From: Nitrospina sp.
Lineage (GTDB): Bacteria; Nitrospinota; Nitrospinia; Nitrospinales; VA-1
Direction of reading: 5' to 3'
Length of the DNA stretch: 35,928 bases
Assembly: GCA_018653085.1 (NCBI GenBank)
Contig: JABIAY010000002.1
Span: 1 to 35,928 of the forward strand
Below, in pieces: positions 1-8,485 of the stretch. Each line of letters opens with the position of its first letter. The first letter of the stretch is position 1. A program made the translations under genes and the position numbers. Under the pieces are notes generated by a model. The model ran no database searches. It was not told where the DNA came from and was given only the letters and a program-made list of their open reading frames with translations.

Positions 1-165
1 AGACGCTCGCTTTGCTCGCGAGCCGCTAAAAGCGTGGGGCTGTGATACCCCTTTCCATAAATCTCATGCCCCGAAGGGGTACAGTGTTTAAACCTCCCCC
101 TGATAAGGGGGACTGAGGGGGTTAGCTTTGCTCCCCCTTCTACGAAGGGGGTTGGGGGGATTTGC
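1..165. repeat. Left modular repeat block flanking a two-gene cassette
   Basis: Positions 1-40 and about 84-122 are the inverted counterpart of 1076-1155, including the shared CGAGCCGCTAAAAGCGTGGGG and a C5/G5 hairpin module (CCCCCTGATAAGGGGG, 92-107). The left copy carries about 42 extra bases (41-83), including the palindromic module CATGCCCCGAAGGGGTA, which also occurs near 15402 and 25702. A third module, CTCCCCCTTCTACGAAGGGGG, lies at 131-151 and recurs at 25658. This is non-coding repeat DNA. Confidence 0.8.
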
Positions 166-207
166 CTTTTTACTTCCCTCTATACTGACGGAATTATTAG
201 TGTGAGG

Positions 208-495
208 CTATTCCCATCTACCTGAGGATTTAGGGCTGTTGATAAAATTCCAAACCTCCTTGTTAGAATATCCCCCAGTGGTTGTGCCGCTAATTTCTGA
301 AATGATAAAATCATGCACAAGGAAGCCAATGCGTAGTTTTTCTTGCAACGTGTATATATCGGCGCGAGAGACTATATAAACAGTACCTGGAAAAACCGCG
401 TACCAATTCAGCACACTAGGCAAAGTATCCAGATAATTAAGAACTACCTGCCGAGCAATTGTGTTGGAGTTAAAAGTTATACAAAATACCTTCAT
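208..495 (-). CDS. Small Cas2/VapD-sized protein of unknown function (95 aa)
   Basis: I recognise no named family with certainty. The predicted order of elements fits a ferredoxin-like fold of Cas2/VapD size: strand (KVFCITFN, 2-9), helix (about 14-25), strand (VLNWYAVFPGTVYIVS, 28-43), helix (46-57), strand (HDFIISEI, 61-68). A conserved-looking tail follows (EVWNFINSPKSSGRW). The gene starts 3 bases after the stop of the upstream membrane-protein gene, so the two are almost certainly co-transcribed and functionally linked. Both are AT-richer than the neighbouring mnmE and sit between inverted repeats, which suggests recent acquisition. The Cas2-like fold is an inference from pattern only. 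No catalytic residues are evident, and a nuclease role is not claimed. Confidence 0.7.
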   Translation of the reverse strand: MKVFCITFNSNTIARQVVLNYLDTLPSVLNWYAVFPGTVYIVSRADIYTLQEKLRIGFLVHDFIISEISGTTTGGYSNKEVWNFINSPKSSGRWE

Positions 496-498
496 AGC

Positions 499-870
499 TC
501 ATTCATTTTCTAGCTGCCTAACCGATGGGTTTGCAATAAGCTCAACCGCTTCAAGGTCAACCTCTGTGGCTCCTTTTTTACTTTGCATCATTTGCAGTGC
601 TTCATGTTTGATTTGATAATCTTCGGATTGCAGTTTGGGTGAATCGCAAAGCATGAAGTAAAAAAAACCAATAATGGCTACCCCAGGTGGAAATAGCCCC
701 GCATAAATTAATAAACTTTGAAAGGCGGGGTATAGGTAGGCAAAGCCCCAACATAGAGGTGTGGTAATTAATGTGAGCCATAGTATGGGGTTCAGCGCAC
801 TCCTCACATGTATTTTATGTGTTAGCGTCTGTGCGTTTTTAGATATCTCTGAAAAAAACTTTCCCACCAT
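499..870 (-). CDS. Two-helix membrane protein of a two-gene cassette (123 aa)
   Basis: An amphipathic N-terminus (1-24) is followed by a motif SALNPILWL and two hydrophobic segments (about 27-49 and 54-75), then a soluble C-terminal tail of about 45 residues with many acidic and polar positions (LQSEDYQIKHEALQMM and onward). It is first in a two-gene minus-strand operon with the 95-aa protein at 208-495. I recall uncharacterised proteins of this layout and the SALNPxLWL motif in accessory regions of gammaproteobacteria, but no established function. A small membrane protein paired with a small soluble partner would suit a toxin or defence pair. That is inference only. The start ATG at 870 is the first in frame; upstream lie about 150 bases of unremarkable AT-rich DNA, then the repeat block. 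Confidence 0.7.
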   Translation of the reverse strand: MVGKFFSEISKNAQTLTHKIHVRSALNPILWLTLITTPLCWGFAYLYPAFQSLLIYAGLFPPGVAIIGFFYFMLCDSPKLQSEDYQIKHEALQMMQSKKGATEVDLEAVELIANPSVRQLENE

Positions 871-1027
871 ACTTTAGAGCCCTTCACGGGAAGATGGTAA
901 ATCCTACATTTTCTCTGCACATGATAGTAACCTTAATGAGAAAAAGTAACAACAAGAGGGAGATTAATTTCTGTGAAGGGGTCAAACTGCTTCTTGCTTG
1001 CAAGTTGGCTGGCAAAGGTTAGAAACC

Positions 1028-1187
1028 AGCCAACCCTCCCCATGCCCCTCCCTATGAAGGGAGGGGATATAAAACCAACCCCCTCAATCCCCCTTGTCAG
1101 GGGAGGTTTAAACACTGGCCCCACGCTTTTAGCGGCTCGCGAGCGAAGCGAGTGTCAGCCGTAACACTACCCGCGGCGGTTCGCCGC
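1028..1187. repeat. Right modular repeat block and mnmE 3' hairpin
   Basis: Positions 1076-1155 are the inverted match of the left block at 1-122. They are preceded by the module CCCTCCCTATGAAGGGAGGG (1047-1066), which recurs at 2669-2688. Position 1117 starts CTGGCCCCACGC, the core of the family seen throughout the window. A perfect hairpin with six-pair arms 1173-1178 and 1182-1187 (loop of 3) contains the last base of the mnmE stop codon and may act as its terminator, although no clear T-tract follows. Confidence 0.75.
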
Positions 1188-2569
1188 TATTTGCCGATGC
1201 AGAATTGGCCGAAGATTTTATCGAGTAAATCTTCTTCGAAAGTTTTGCCGAGTATGATTCCCAGGTGGTCCATGGCGAGGGTGACATCGACGGCGACGAG
1301 TTCTTCGGAAAGCCCGCCACTCAAACTATTAACAGCGTTGTGCAGGGAATGAGCCGCTTGTTGCAGGTGGTCGCGGTGCCGTTCGCGGGTGATGATGAGA
1401 GACTCGCCAATGCGTTCTCCGCTCGTTGCTTTCTGGTAGATGGCTTCTTTGAGCGTGCCGAATCCGTTCAGCGTTTTAGCCGATAGAGTGATGGGTTGCT
1501 CTCCCGCGAGAAATGTTTCGAGTTCTTGCGATTGCCAGGAAGAGGGCAGGTCGGATTTGTTAAGCACCACCAGTTTGGGTTTCTGACCTAGTTCTTGCAT
1601 TAAGAGTTTGTCGTTATCGTCAAGCGGTTCGGAGGCATCGAACACCACGATTGCCAGGTCGGAGCGTTCGAGAGCCGAGCGGGTTCGTTGTATGCCCTGT
1701 TCTTCGATCATTTCCGGGTTATTGCGGAGTCCGGCTGAATCGATGATGACGATATGAATATCTTTAATACGTACCCGTTCTTCCAGCGTGTCGCGGGTGG
1801 TCCCTGCTATGGGGGTGACGATGGCGCGGTCTTCCTGTAACAATGCGTTGAGCAGGCTGGATTTCCCGACATTGGGTTTGCCAACGAGGGTGACCTGCAT
1901 TCCTTCCCGAACAATTTTCCCCTGACGAAACGAGTCCACCAGTTCTTTCAGTTCGGATTCGACCTGTTGAATTTGTTTTTGTGTGTCGGACCGCGACTGA
2001 AACGTGAGCCCGTCTTCTGAAAAGTCTATTGAGGCTTCCAGCTGAGACTGAGCGTTGAGCAGGGTTTCGTGCAGGGCGCTGAGCCTGCTTGAGAGTCCGC
2101 CTTTGAGTTGCGCCATGGCGGAGTTGAGTGCTTTGTCGGAAGCGGATTCGATGACATCGGCGACGGCTTCGGCCTGAGTCAGGTCGAGCCTGCCGTTGGT
2201 GAAGGCTCTGCGGGTGAACTCGCCGGGTTCTGCCAGTCGTGCGCCTTGCGCTAAAACCAGTGCGAGAATTTTTTTGGTGATCAATGTTCCGCCGTGGGCG
2301 CTGATCTCGATAACGTCTTCGGCGGTATAACTTTTGGGTGCTTTAAAAAATGTGAGAAGGACTTCATCCCTGCATTGGTTAGTTTCCGGATCGCGGATTT
2401 CTCCGAACACGACTTTTTGCGGAGTGAGATCTGAATTACTTTTAGCGGGATGGAAGAGGATCATGGCGATGCGCAAGGCATCCTCACCGCTTATGCGAAT
2501 GATGCTGAGTCCGCCTTCACCGGGTGGTGTGGCGATTGCTGTGATGGTGTCGTTCATGACCGTAAACAT
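1187..2569 (-). CDS. mnmE: tRNA modification GTPase MnmE (TrmE)
   Basis: MnmE works with MnmG to install the (carboxymethyl)aminomethyl group at U34 of tRNA wobble positions. The N-terminal formyl-THF-binding domain begins with DTITAIATPPGEGGLSIIRI. The embedded G domain shows all motifs: GKPNVGKSS (G1), AGTTRD (G2), DSAG (G3) and NKSD (G4). The protein ends in the diagnostic FCIGK, carrying the catalytic cysteine of the CxGK motif. The length of about 460 aa is normal. I chose the ATG at 2569 because GAGGG lies about 5 bases upstream. A GTG at 2575 and an ATG at 2557 (MNDTI) are alternatives. It is last in the rpmH-rnpA-yidD-yidC-mnmE order common in bacteria, separated from yidC by about 215 bases of repeat DNA. 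The stop codon TAG overlaps a hairpin. Confidence 0.97.
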   Translation of the reverse strand: MFTVMNDTITAIATPPGEGGLSIIRISGEDALRIAMILFHPAKSNSDLTPQKVVFGEIRDPETNQCRDEVLLTFFKAPKSYTAEDVIEISAHGGTLITKKILALVLAQGARLAEPGEFTRRAFTNGRLDLTQAEAVADVIESASDKALNSAMAQLKGGLSSRLSALHETLLNAQSQLEASIDFSEDGLTFQSRSDTQKQIQQVESELKELVDSFRQGKIVREGMQVTLVGKPNVGKSSLLNALLQEDRAIVTPIAGTTRDTLEERVRIKDIHIVIIDSAGLRNNPEMIEEQGIQRTRSALERSDLAIVVFDASEPLDDNDKLLMQELGQKPKLVVLNKSDLPSSWQSQELETFLAGEQPITLSAKTLNGFGTLKEAIYQKATSGERIGESLIITRERHRDHLQQAAHSLHNAVNSLSGGLSEELVAVDVTLAMDHLGIILGKTFEEDLLDKIFGQFCIGK

Positions 2570-2609
2570 TACCACCCTCTAGCGAGGGAGGCAATGCAAA
2601 CTCCCTGTT

Positions 2610-2790
2610 TGTAAATCACCCCAGCCCTCTTTGAGAAAGAGGGAGCAAAGCCAACCCTCCCCAAACCCCTCCCTATGAAGGGAGGGGATATGAAAATACC
2701 GATTTTGTCAGGGGGAAGATATTAAAGTAGTGCGCTTGATGGCATTGCTTGCTTGACGGGCAATGCAGTACTGGCCCCACGCCTAGTGGG
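2610..2790. repeat. Modular repeat between yidC and mnmE
   Basis: Read on the minus strand from 2790, this matches the plus-strand element beginning at 8289 for about 100 bases: CCACTAGGCGTGGGGCCAGT, then TACTGCATTGCCCGT, a CAAGCGCA segment, and a TTCCCCCTGA module. The 2669-2688 part repeats the CCCTCCCTATGAAGGGAGGG hairpin of 1047-1066. It begins directly after the yidC stop codon, in the same orientation relative to the gene as other copies. Confidence 0.85.
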
Positions 2791-4434
2791 CTAGTCTTTG
2801 GCTACGTGGTAGATATAGTATTGTTGGGAGATGGTCAGGATATTGTTGACGGTCCAGTAGATGACGAGTCCGGATGGAAACGAAAGGAACAGGAAGGTGA
2901 ACACGATGGGGAGGAACATCATGATTTTCTGTTGCATCGGGTCGCCCATGGATGGAGTCAGCTTTTGTTGCAGGAACATGGTGGCACCCATGACTACGGG
3001 AAAAACGTAAAAGGGATCGGCAACGGAAAGATCGGTGATCCAGCCCATGAACGGGGCACCGCGAAGTTCGATAGAAAAGAACAGCGCGTGGTACAGGGCG
3101 ATGAATACGGGAATCTGCAACAGCATGGGCAAACAACCGCCGACCGGGTTCACCTTGTGTTTTTTATACAGCTCCATCATTTCTTCATTCATTTTCTTCC
3201 GGTCGTCTTTATTTCTTTCCTGAATGATTTTTACATAGGGCTGAACCTTCTGCATTCCCTTCATGGACTTGAAGCTTTTATGAGTCAGCGGGAAAAACAG
3301 TAATTTGATGACGCAGGTCATGAAGATGATCGACCAGCCGTAATTGCCGGTGAGATCATGGAAAAACGCCAGAACCTTGAGAAGCGGTTTGACCAGAAAC
3401 GCGAACTTGTTGCCGAACCAGCCGTAATCGATCAGCCTTACCAGGTGATGGCCTTTGCCTTCCAGAATTTCCAGTTCTTTGGTGCCGGCATAAAAGAAAT
3501 TCTGGGCACTGGCGGCGGATTGAACGGACTCGAGTTCCAGTCCGACAAAGGACTGGTCTTTTTCTTTGAACACCACGCCGGATTTAGTGCCCTGCTGGGG
3601 AATGAGAGCCGATCCGAAATATTTATTCTGGAAGGCGACCCATTGTAAATCTCCCTTGAAATAAGCGGTGTTGGTGATATCTTCCGGCGGATTTTCGATC
3701 CGTTCGTTATTGGCGAATACGGTTGCGCCGGAAAAGACGATGTAGTCTGTTTGCGAGGCAATTTTTCCTCCCATGCCGGGTCCTAACAGTACCTGGTATT
3801 GCAGGTTCCGGGAAGCCATGGACGCGGCAGAAATCTGTGTACTCATTTCCACCATATAATCGTTGTGGCGGAAGACATAAGTTCGAGTGACCTGCAATCC
3901 GGACGAGTGGTTCAGTGTCAGAGTCAGTTTTCCTTCGGGACTGTGTTCGCTCAAAGCGATGGAAGTTGTCGAAGGTTCGTAATGCGCGTTTTGCAGGATT
4001 GCTGTTATTTCAGGGTCGTTGGCCTTCAGGGCCAGTGCCGGTGTCAGGTGATCGGGATTGTCGATCAGGTCGATTGTGTTGCCTTCATCATTATTGAACT
4101 GCGGCAGTTCCAGTTGTTTCAGAGTTCCGCCCCGATTGCTGATGACGAAATGACTTTTCCCGGTGGAAACCTGAATGAGGACTTCTTCTCCCGGAAAAGG
4201 ATTAGCAGGAGCGGTGGCCGGAGCCTGAGCAATGGGTTGGGATGATTCTGACTGGGGAATAACTGTTGAACCTGGAGCCGTGCTTTTGGGCGAAGGTGCC
4301 TGAGCTGATTTGGAGGGTTCCTCCATGCCTGGTTCTTGCACTGGCGGGGGACCCTGAATTTCTGCCAGGAAGTAACCCCAGCCTACAAATACCGCCAAAG
4401 ACAAAACGAAGGCGAGTAATAATCTGTTTTCCAA
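2791..4434 (-). CDS. yidC: Membrane protein insertase YidC
   Basis: YidC inserts and folds inner-membrane proteins, alone or with SecYEG. The 547-aa protein has the Gram-negative layout: an N-terminal membrane anchor (LLLAFVLSLAVFVGWGYF), a Pro/Ala/Ser-rich linker (about 30-80), a large periplasmic beta domain (about 85-345), and the conserved five-helix core (from about 350: YGWSIIFMTCVIKLLFFPL, then KMQ-type loop, GGCLPMLLQIPVFIALY, and the last helices near the C-terminus). The start is TTG at 4434, with GGAG 7 bases upstream, giving MENRLLLA, as expected for the family. It lies 28 bases downstream of yidD. The stop TAG is immediately followed by the CCACTAGGCGTGGGG repeat. Confidence 0.97.
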   Translation of the reverse strand: MENRLLLAFVLSLAVFVGWGYFLAEIQGPPPVQEPGMEEPSKSAQAPSPKSTAPGSTVIPQSESSQPIAQAPATAPANPFPGEEVLIQVSTGKSHFVISNRGGTLKQLELPQFNNDEGNTIDLIDNPDHLTPALALKANDPEITAILQNAHYEPSTTSIALSEHSPEGKLTLTLNHSSGLQVTRTYVFRHNDYMVEMSTQISAASMASRNLQYQVLLGPGMGGKIASQTDYIVFSGATVFANNERIENPPEDITNTAYFKGDLQWVAFQNKYFGSALIPQQGTKSGVVFKEKDQSFVGLELESVQSAASAQNFFYAGTKELEILEGKGHHLVRLIDYGWFGNKFAFLVKPLLKVLAFFHDLTGNYGWSIIFMTCVIKLLFFPLTHKSFKSMKGMQKVQPYVKIIQERNKDDRKKMNEEMMELYKKHKVNPVGGCLPMLLQIPVFIALYHALFFSIELRGAPFMGWITDLSVADPFYVFPVVMGATMFLQQKLTPSMGDPMQQKIMMFLPIVFTFLFLSFPSGLVIYWTVNNILTISQQYYIYHVAKD

Positions 4435-4462
4435 GTCGAATCTCCGATTCCGGGCTGTTGCC

Positions 4463-4675
4463 CTACTTCAACGGGTCAGCTCCCCCGTCATGATAGGGGT
4501 GGCATTTTAAAAGTCTGCTAATGATCAGTCCTGCCGCCTTGACAAGGGAGTGGCGATGCAAAGCCTGAGCGGCGTATTCTGAACAACTGGGATGAAACCG
4601 GCAAGCTGGAAAAAACATGGGAGAAATCCAGCGCTGATATCCACGAATTAATTTAAGGAAAATTTGGTTTAACAT
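4463..4675 (-). CDS. yidD: Membrane protein insertion efficiency factor YidD
   Basis: This is a 70-aa protein with the YidD signature: LIRGYQRWISP near the N-terminus, then the cysteine-rich core CRFHPSCSEYAAQAL and the ending CHPYHDGGADP. YidD is a small membrane-associated protein that helps YidC-dependent insertion. Its place between rnpA and yidC is the standard one. The gene is full length and starts 22 bases after the rnpA stop. Confidence 0.96.
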   Translation of the reverse strand: MLNQIFLKLIRGYQRWISPMFFPACRFHPSCSEYAAQALHRHSLVKAAGLIISRLLKCHPYHDGGADPLK

Positions 4676-4697
4676 GCAGGCCTGCGATGGATGGCTT

Positions 4698-5042
4698 TCA
4701 CCTTTCGGCTAGAAGGGCGTTTGAAAGTTTTTTTTCAATCACCCTGTAGGGAAGCGTGACCATGTCTTTTCCAGATATGATAACGATGTCCAGAGCGGGT
4801 TCCATGCGGTGCTTGAGTTTGCGAAAAACTTCCCGGATTCTTCGTTTCGCCCGGTTTCGGGCCACCGCGTTTCCTATCTTTTTCGAGGCGATGATGCCCA
4901 GCCTCTTTCTATCCAATTCATTGGGGACGAAAAAGATGGTGCACAATCTTTCTACCCGTTTCTTTTTCCCTTCCTCCATGACCTTCTGAAACTGGGGCCG
5001 TTTGACCAGCCGTTCAGTTTTTTTGAAAGAGAAATTCTCCAT
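4698..5042 (-). CDS. rnpA: Ribonuclease P protein component
   Basis: RnpA is the protein subunit of RNase P, which removes 5' leaders from pre-tRNA. The 114-aa product carries the conserved basic RNR motif (RNRAKRRIR, residues 62-70) that contacts the RNA subunit, and the N-terminal FSFKKTERL stretch typical of the family. It starts 4 bases after the rpmH stop, so translation is likely coupled with rpmH. No truncation is seen. Confidence 0.96.
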   Translation of the reverse strand: MENFSFKKTERLVKRPQFQKVMEEGKKKRVERLCTIFFVPNELDRKRLGIIASKKIGNAVARNRAKRRIREVFRKLKHRMEPALDIVIISGKDMVTLPYRVIEKKLSNALLAER

Positions 5043-5046
5043 TGAA

Positions 5047-5181
5047 TTAGACCGTCAAGCTTTTTCTGCCTTTACGCCTGCGGTTTGCCAATATGCGTCT
5101 TCCCCCAACGGTGGAGCTTCTTTTGCGGAAGCCGTGCACACGTTTTCGTTTGATATTACTGGGTTGAAAAGTCCTTTTCAT
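5047..5181 (-). CDS. rpmH: 50S ribosomal protein L34
   Basis: Hand translation of the minus strand gives a 44-aa basic protein beginning [18 protein letters not shown] and ending [10 protein letters not shown]. This is the full L34 pattern (MKRT-QPS, RxHGFRxR, GRxxLxxRRxKGRxxLxV). AGGA sits about 7 bases before the ATG at 5181. It is first gene of the rpmH-rnpA-yidD-yidC-mnmE block. dnaA, the common upstream neighbour, is absent; a plus-strand gene of unknown function lies there instead. The 290 bases between this start and the next gene must hold the operon promoter, but I see no strong hexamers. Confidence 0.97.
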   Translation of the reverse strand: MKRTFQPSNIKRKRVHGFRKRSSTVGGRRILANRRRKGRKSLTV

Positions 5182-5435
5182 GAATCCGTCCTAAAAAAAT
5201 CCTATAAAATACGAAAAATCCCGCTTGAATCCCACTAAATCAGATGTTTAGACAACCGGAGATACTACGGGAAGGTTTGGAGGATTATTTCACCGGAGGG
5301 GGCCTATGTCAAGGGCTAATCCCTTTCTTTCAAGCCTACAGGCCAGATTCCGGTGATTACCACTAAGGGCAACCCCCATTGCCCACAAGGGTTCTCCGCA
5401 AAAATCCTGCAATTTTGGCGGAAAATGGTGTAACA

Positions 5436-5457
5436 TATTACTATTCAATTAGTAATA
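5436..5457. promoter_or_regulatory. Perfect 8-bp inverted repeat ahead of an exported-protein gene
   Basis: TATTACTA (5436-5443), six bases, then TAGTAATA (5450-5457) form a perfect dyad that ends 14 bases before the ATG at 5472. This is a typical operator position or a short AT-rich 5' UTR stem. A loose promoter (TTGGCG with TACTAT, spacer 18) overlaps it. The function is inferred from position only. Confidence 0.4.
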
Positions 5458-5471
5458 GACGGAGTTCTTTT

Positions 5472-6539
5472 ATGAAGACGCGAATTTCATTGGGTTTTTT
5501 GTTCGTCTCGGTTTTGTATGTTGGCGTGTTCGGAGTTTTGCCTGCATGGGGAGATGATTTAAAGGTAACTCTTGAAAATGAGGTGGCCGGGATCACTCCG
5601 GACATGAAGATTCTTGCCTCGGAACAGGGCAGGCTTCTGGGAAATGGAAGCCCGGGCATGGTGGCGGCTGCCAGTGGTTATTATCAAAAAGAAGGTTCCA
5701 CAGCGGAGAGCTCCTATTTTTCCCCCAGTAAAAAATCTGCGGCAGAGAAGAAATACGCCAATGCTGGATTTATTACATCGGATCTGGCTCCCGTAGGTAC
5801 CGTTATCAAACTGTTTGAACAAAAGCTGGGAACATCCGGTCCAGATGAATTTTTTGTGGATATTGGCAGGCGTCAGGGAATAGAAAAAGGGGACCGGTTC
5901 ACGGTCTACTCGCTGGACCGCTTTATCTACCATCCCGTTTTACCGGGGCGGGGAGAAGAAAAACTTGAGGAGTACACGCGAAGAAACGGCTATAAGTCCA
6001 GGGATCTCAAGGTCCATCCGGGAAAACCTGTGGGGCATCGGGTGCTGGTTCATGGTGTGATTGTGATCACTCAACCGGGTGACGAGTTTTCTTATGCCCG
6101 TGTGGTGCAGTCGTATGAAAGCATCGAGCCTGGGCATTTGCTCACGCCGTATAAAAAGTTTGAGGATCAGACTTCCGCATTTTCGCAGACGGATAAATCC
6201 ATCGAGGGTTATATTGTAGCGTCCAAGGGCGACAAGATCGGCATCTTGTATGATGATTTTATTTATATCGATAAAGGTTGGGAAGATGATGTGAGGCCCG
6301 GTGACCGTTTCGAGGTTTATTCCATCCCCTACATTATGGAGGAACCTGTCATAGCCGAAGGGGACGATGTCTGGGACAAACTGGAGCCTAAAAAGATACC
6401 TCTCCTACCGTCTGTGCTGGGCGAAATAAAAGTCATCGCCACGCAAAAGAAAACCGCGACTGCGATTGTGGTGAAAAGCAAAATTGATATGGAAATCGGT
6501 CACTCGATCCGGTTCAAACGTTCTCGTCACCCCGGCTGA
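5472..6539 (+). CDS. Exported protein with FlgT-C-like repeats
   Basis: The start at the ATG at 5472 has GGAG upstream and exposes a clean signal peptide (MKTRIS, hydrophobic core [18 protein letters not shown], cleavage after AWG). The mature part of about 330 aa contains two copies of a pattern like the C-terminal domain of flagellar protein Flg[22 protein letters not shown] (about 138-158 of the mature region, approximate) and [14 protein letters not shown] followed by [22 protein letters not shown] cannot name the protein. A periplasmic or outer-membrane-associated role is inferred. It converges on tyrS, with the 3' ends overlapping by 13 bases. Confidence 0.75.
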   Translation: MKTRISLGFLFVSVLYVGVFGVLPAWGDDLKVTLENEVAGITPDMKILASEQGRLLGNGSPGMVAAASGYYQKEGSTAESSYFSPSKKSAAEKKYANAGFITSDLAPVGTVIKLFEQKLGTSGPDEFFVDIGRRQGIEKGDRFTVYSLDRFIYHPVLPGRGEEKLEEYTRRNGYKSRDLKVHPGKPVGHRVLVHGVIVITQPGDEFSYARVVQSYESIEPGHLLTPYKKFEDQTSAFSQTDKSIEGYIVASKGDKIGILYDDFIYIDKGWEDDVRPGDRFEVYSIPYIMEEPVIAEGDDVWDKLEPKKIPLLPSVLGEIKVIATQKKTATAIVVKSKIDMEIGHSIRFKRSRHPG

Positions 6540-7726
6540 ATTTTCAGAAACCGTTTCTTGCCGACTTTGATGAGGTATTCCTGGTTCCCCGGTAGCTCCT
6601 GATTGACATCGGAAATCTTTTCCCCATTTACTGTTACTGATCCCTGCTGAATCAGACGGCGGGCGGCGGAGGTGCTGTCGGTCATTTTGTGGTCCTTCAG
6701 AATATTACAGATTCCCTGTAACCCATTGCCCCAGCCTTTCGCAACCGGGATGTCTTCGGGCAGATTCTTTTTCTTAAACACATTTTCAAATTCGGTCAGG
6801 GCGGTTTCCGCAAGTTCGGGAGAATGGTAACGCGCGACGATTTCTTTTGCCAAATCCACCTTGGCGTTTTTAGGATTCAAGGCTCCCGATGCGGCCTGTT
6901 TTTTCAGGGTCTCCAACTCTTCCGCATTGACCTGGCTCAACAACTCGTAGTAGCGCCACATCAAGTCATCTGAGATGGACATGATTTTTCCGAACATATC
7001 GTTCGGGGCATCGAAAACGCCAATGCTGTTGCCCAGGCTCTTGCTCATTTTTTGCACGCCATCGGTCCCTTCCAGCAGGGGCATGGTGAGAACGACCTGA
7101 GGCTTTTGCCCGTAGGCCCGTTGCAGATCCCGGCCAACGAGGAGGTTGAACTTCTGATCCGTGCCGCCCAGTTCCACATCGGATTTCAAGGCTACGGAGT
7201 CGTACCCCTGGATCAAGGGATACATCAACTCGTGAATGGAAACCGGCAGGTTTTGGGCAAGGCGTTTTTGAAAGTCATCCCGTTCCAACATGCGAGCGAC
7301 GGTATAATGCGCCGCCAGTTCGATCATGTTCACCGAAGAGAATTTGTTCATCCATTCGCTGTTATAGGCAACGATGGTTTTGTCTTTGTCCAGGATTTTA
7401 TAAACTTGCGCGAGATAGGTTTTGGCGTTTTCCTTAACTTCATCAGGGGTCAGGTTTTTACGGGTCTCGGAGCGTCCGGTCGGGTCGCCGATCATCCCGG
7501 TAAAATCACCAATCAAAAAGATAACCTCATGGCCCAGTTCCTGAAACTGCCTCATCTTATGCAGGAGAACCGTGTGCCCGAGATGTAAATCGGGAGCCGT
7601 GGGGTCAAACCCCGCTTTCACTCGCAAGGGTTTCCCGGAGGTCAACAGTTTGGTAAGGTCCTCTTCGCTGATAATTTCGGAGGTGCCCCGGCGAATGGTT
7701 TTAAGTTGTTCCTGGGCAGAAATCAT
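6527..7726 (-). CDS. tyrS: Tyrosyl-tRNA synthetase
   Basis: This is a class I aminoacyl-tRNA synthetase that charges tRNA-Tyr. The 399-aa protein shows the HIGH-type motif HLGH in [14 protein letters not shown], the KMSKS loop ([15 protein letters not shown]) and a C-terminal S4 RNA-binding domain ([20 protein letters not shown] onward). The layout is that of the longer TyrRS subgroup with the KMSKS motif near residue 230. The ATG at 7726 gives the normal family N-terminus, although the Shine-Dalgarno sequence is weak. A repeat element precedes the gene. Confidence 0.97.
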   Translation of the reverse strand: MISAQEQLKTIRRGTSEIISEEDLTKLLTSGKPLRVKAGFDPTAPDLHLGHTVLLHKMRQFQELGHEVIFLIGDFTGMIGDPTGRSETRKNLTPDEVKENAKTYLAQVYKILDKDKTIVAYNSEWMNKFSSVNMIELAAHYTVARMLERDDFQKRLAQNLPVSIHELMYPLIQGYDSVALKSDVELGGTDQKFNLLVGRDLQRAYGQKPQVVLTMPLLEGTDGVQKMSKSLGNSIGVFDAPNDMFGKIMSISDDLMWRYYELLSQVNAEELETLKKQAASGALNPKNAKVDLAKEIVARYHSPELAETALTEFENVFKKKNLPEDIPVAKGWGNGLQGICNILKDHKMTDSTSAARRLIQQGSVTVNGEKISDVNQELPGNQEYLIKVGKKRFLKIQPG

Positions 7727-7742
7727 ATTTTTTAGAGAAAGT

Positions 7743-7823
7743 AGTTGGCAAGGACTCGTTAAGCCGAGATGAGTCGTTGCTGGTCAGCAAAAATTATTGC
7801 CAGTTGGCCCCACGCCTAGTGGT
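7743..7823. repeat. Intergenic modular repeat upstream of tyrS
   Basis: On the minus strand this is CCACTAGGCGTGGGGCCAA (from 7822 down), followed by the usual tail: GCAATAATTTTTGCTGACC, a CAACGACTCATCTCGGCTTAACGA-type stretch, and CCTTGC. It sits in the divergent gap between tyrS and the gene at 7912, so here it does not end a gene. Confidence 0.8.
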
Positions 7824-7911
7824 AAAGTAAGAGCAGGAAGCTAGCATACCGCAAGTGAATCTGCAACTGCAGGGGCGGATGCACCAAATTAAACTCATCT
7901 TACATTAAAAT

Positions 7912-8295
7912 ATGGAAAACGAAAATTCCCCATTGATCGATACGGACGTTCTTGATCGCAGAGCCCGCAAGTTCATGCATGCGGGTTATGGGTTTCTTGG
8001 CTTGAATCTGGTTTATCTTGCAATTGCCATGATATTTATTCCGCCGTTCAACCTGGGGTTGTCGGCGATTCTTTCTCTGGTGGCGTTTGTACTCCTTTTA
8101 GGCCTGCTGACCTATTATCTGCTTAAGGGAAAGAAAATGCTGGCCAGGGTCCTGGCGATTATTTATGGACTCCGGTCCCTGTTTGCGGTCTATTCCCTGA
8201 TGGATGTAAGCACCTTTCAGGGAGTGCCCTATCTCCTGCCGTGCCTTTTGCTCACGTCTTATCTGCTCGTCCGGGCAGGATGGAACCACCACTAG
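7912..8295 (+). CDS. Small integral membrane protein, four predicted helices
   Basis: This is a 127-aa protein with hydrophobic segments at about 24-45, 48-70, 78-97 and 104-122 and a short charged N-terminus. No family is recognised. There is no Shine-Dalgarno sequence: AT-rich bases (TAAAAT) directly precede the ATG. The last codons and the stop (His-His-TAG) lie within the repeat CCACTAGGCGTGGGGCCAGT starting at 8289, so the repeat provides the stop codon. Confidence 0.75.
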   Translation: MENENSPLIDTDVLDRRARKFMHAGYGFLGLNLVYLAIAMIFIPPFNLGLSAILSLVAFVLLLGLLTYYLLKGKKMLARVLAIIYGLRSLFAVYSLMDVSTFQGVPYLLPCLLLTSYLLVRAGWNHH

Positions 8296-8400
8296 GCGTG
8301 GGGCCAGTACTGCATTGCCCGTGAAGCAGACCAAGCCCTCAAGCGCAATACTTTAAATATTCCCCCTGATAAGGGGGATATAGGGGGTTTGCATAAACCA
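8289..8400 (+). repeat. Modular repeat overlapping a stop codon
   Basis: CCACTAGGCGTGGGGCCAGT at 8289-8308 contains the stop TAG (8293-8295) of the upstream gene. It continues with TACTGCATTGCCCGTGAAGC and a TTCCCCCTGATAAGGGGG module (8360-8377). About 100 bases match the minus strand of 2690-2790. Confidence 0.85.
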
Positions 8401-8485
8401 GCAGTTTTGCTGGCTGGCTTAAACGGTTGAAACCCCTCTTTGCCCCTGCTATAAAGAAACCCTCTTAATTTGGAAAAAACGGATC

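Noticed and set aside
933-1164. Open frames at 933-1124 and 973-1164
   Set aside because: Both are translations of the repeat block on opposite strands.
2749-3303. Plus-strand open frame of 184 codons
   Set aside because: It is antisense to yidC, has no ribosome site and low-complexity composition; it is a shadow.
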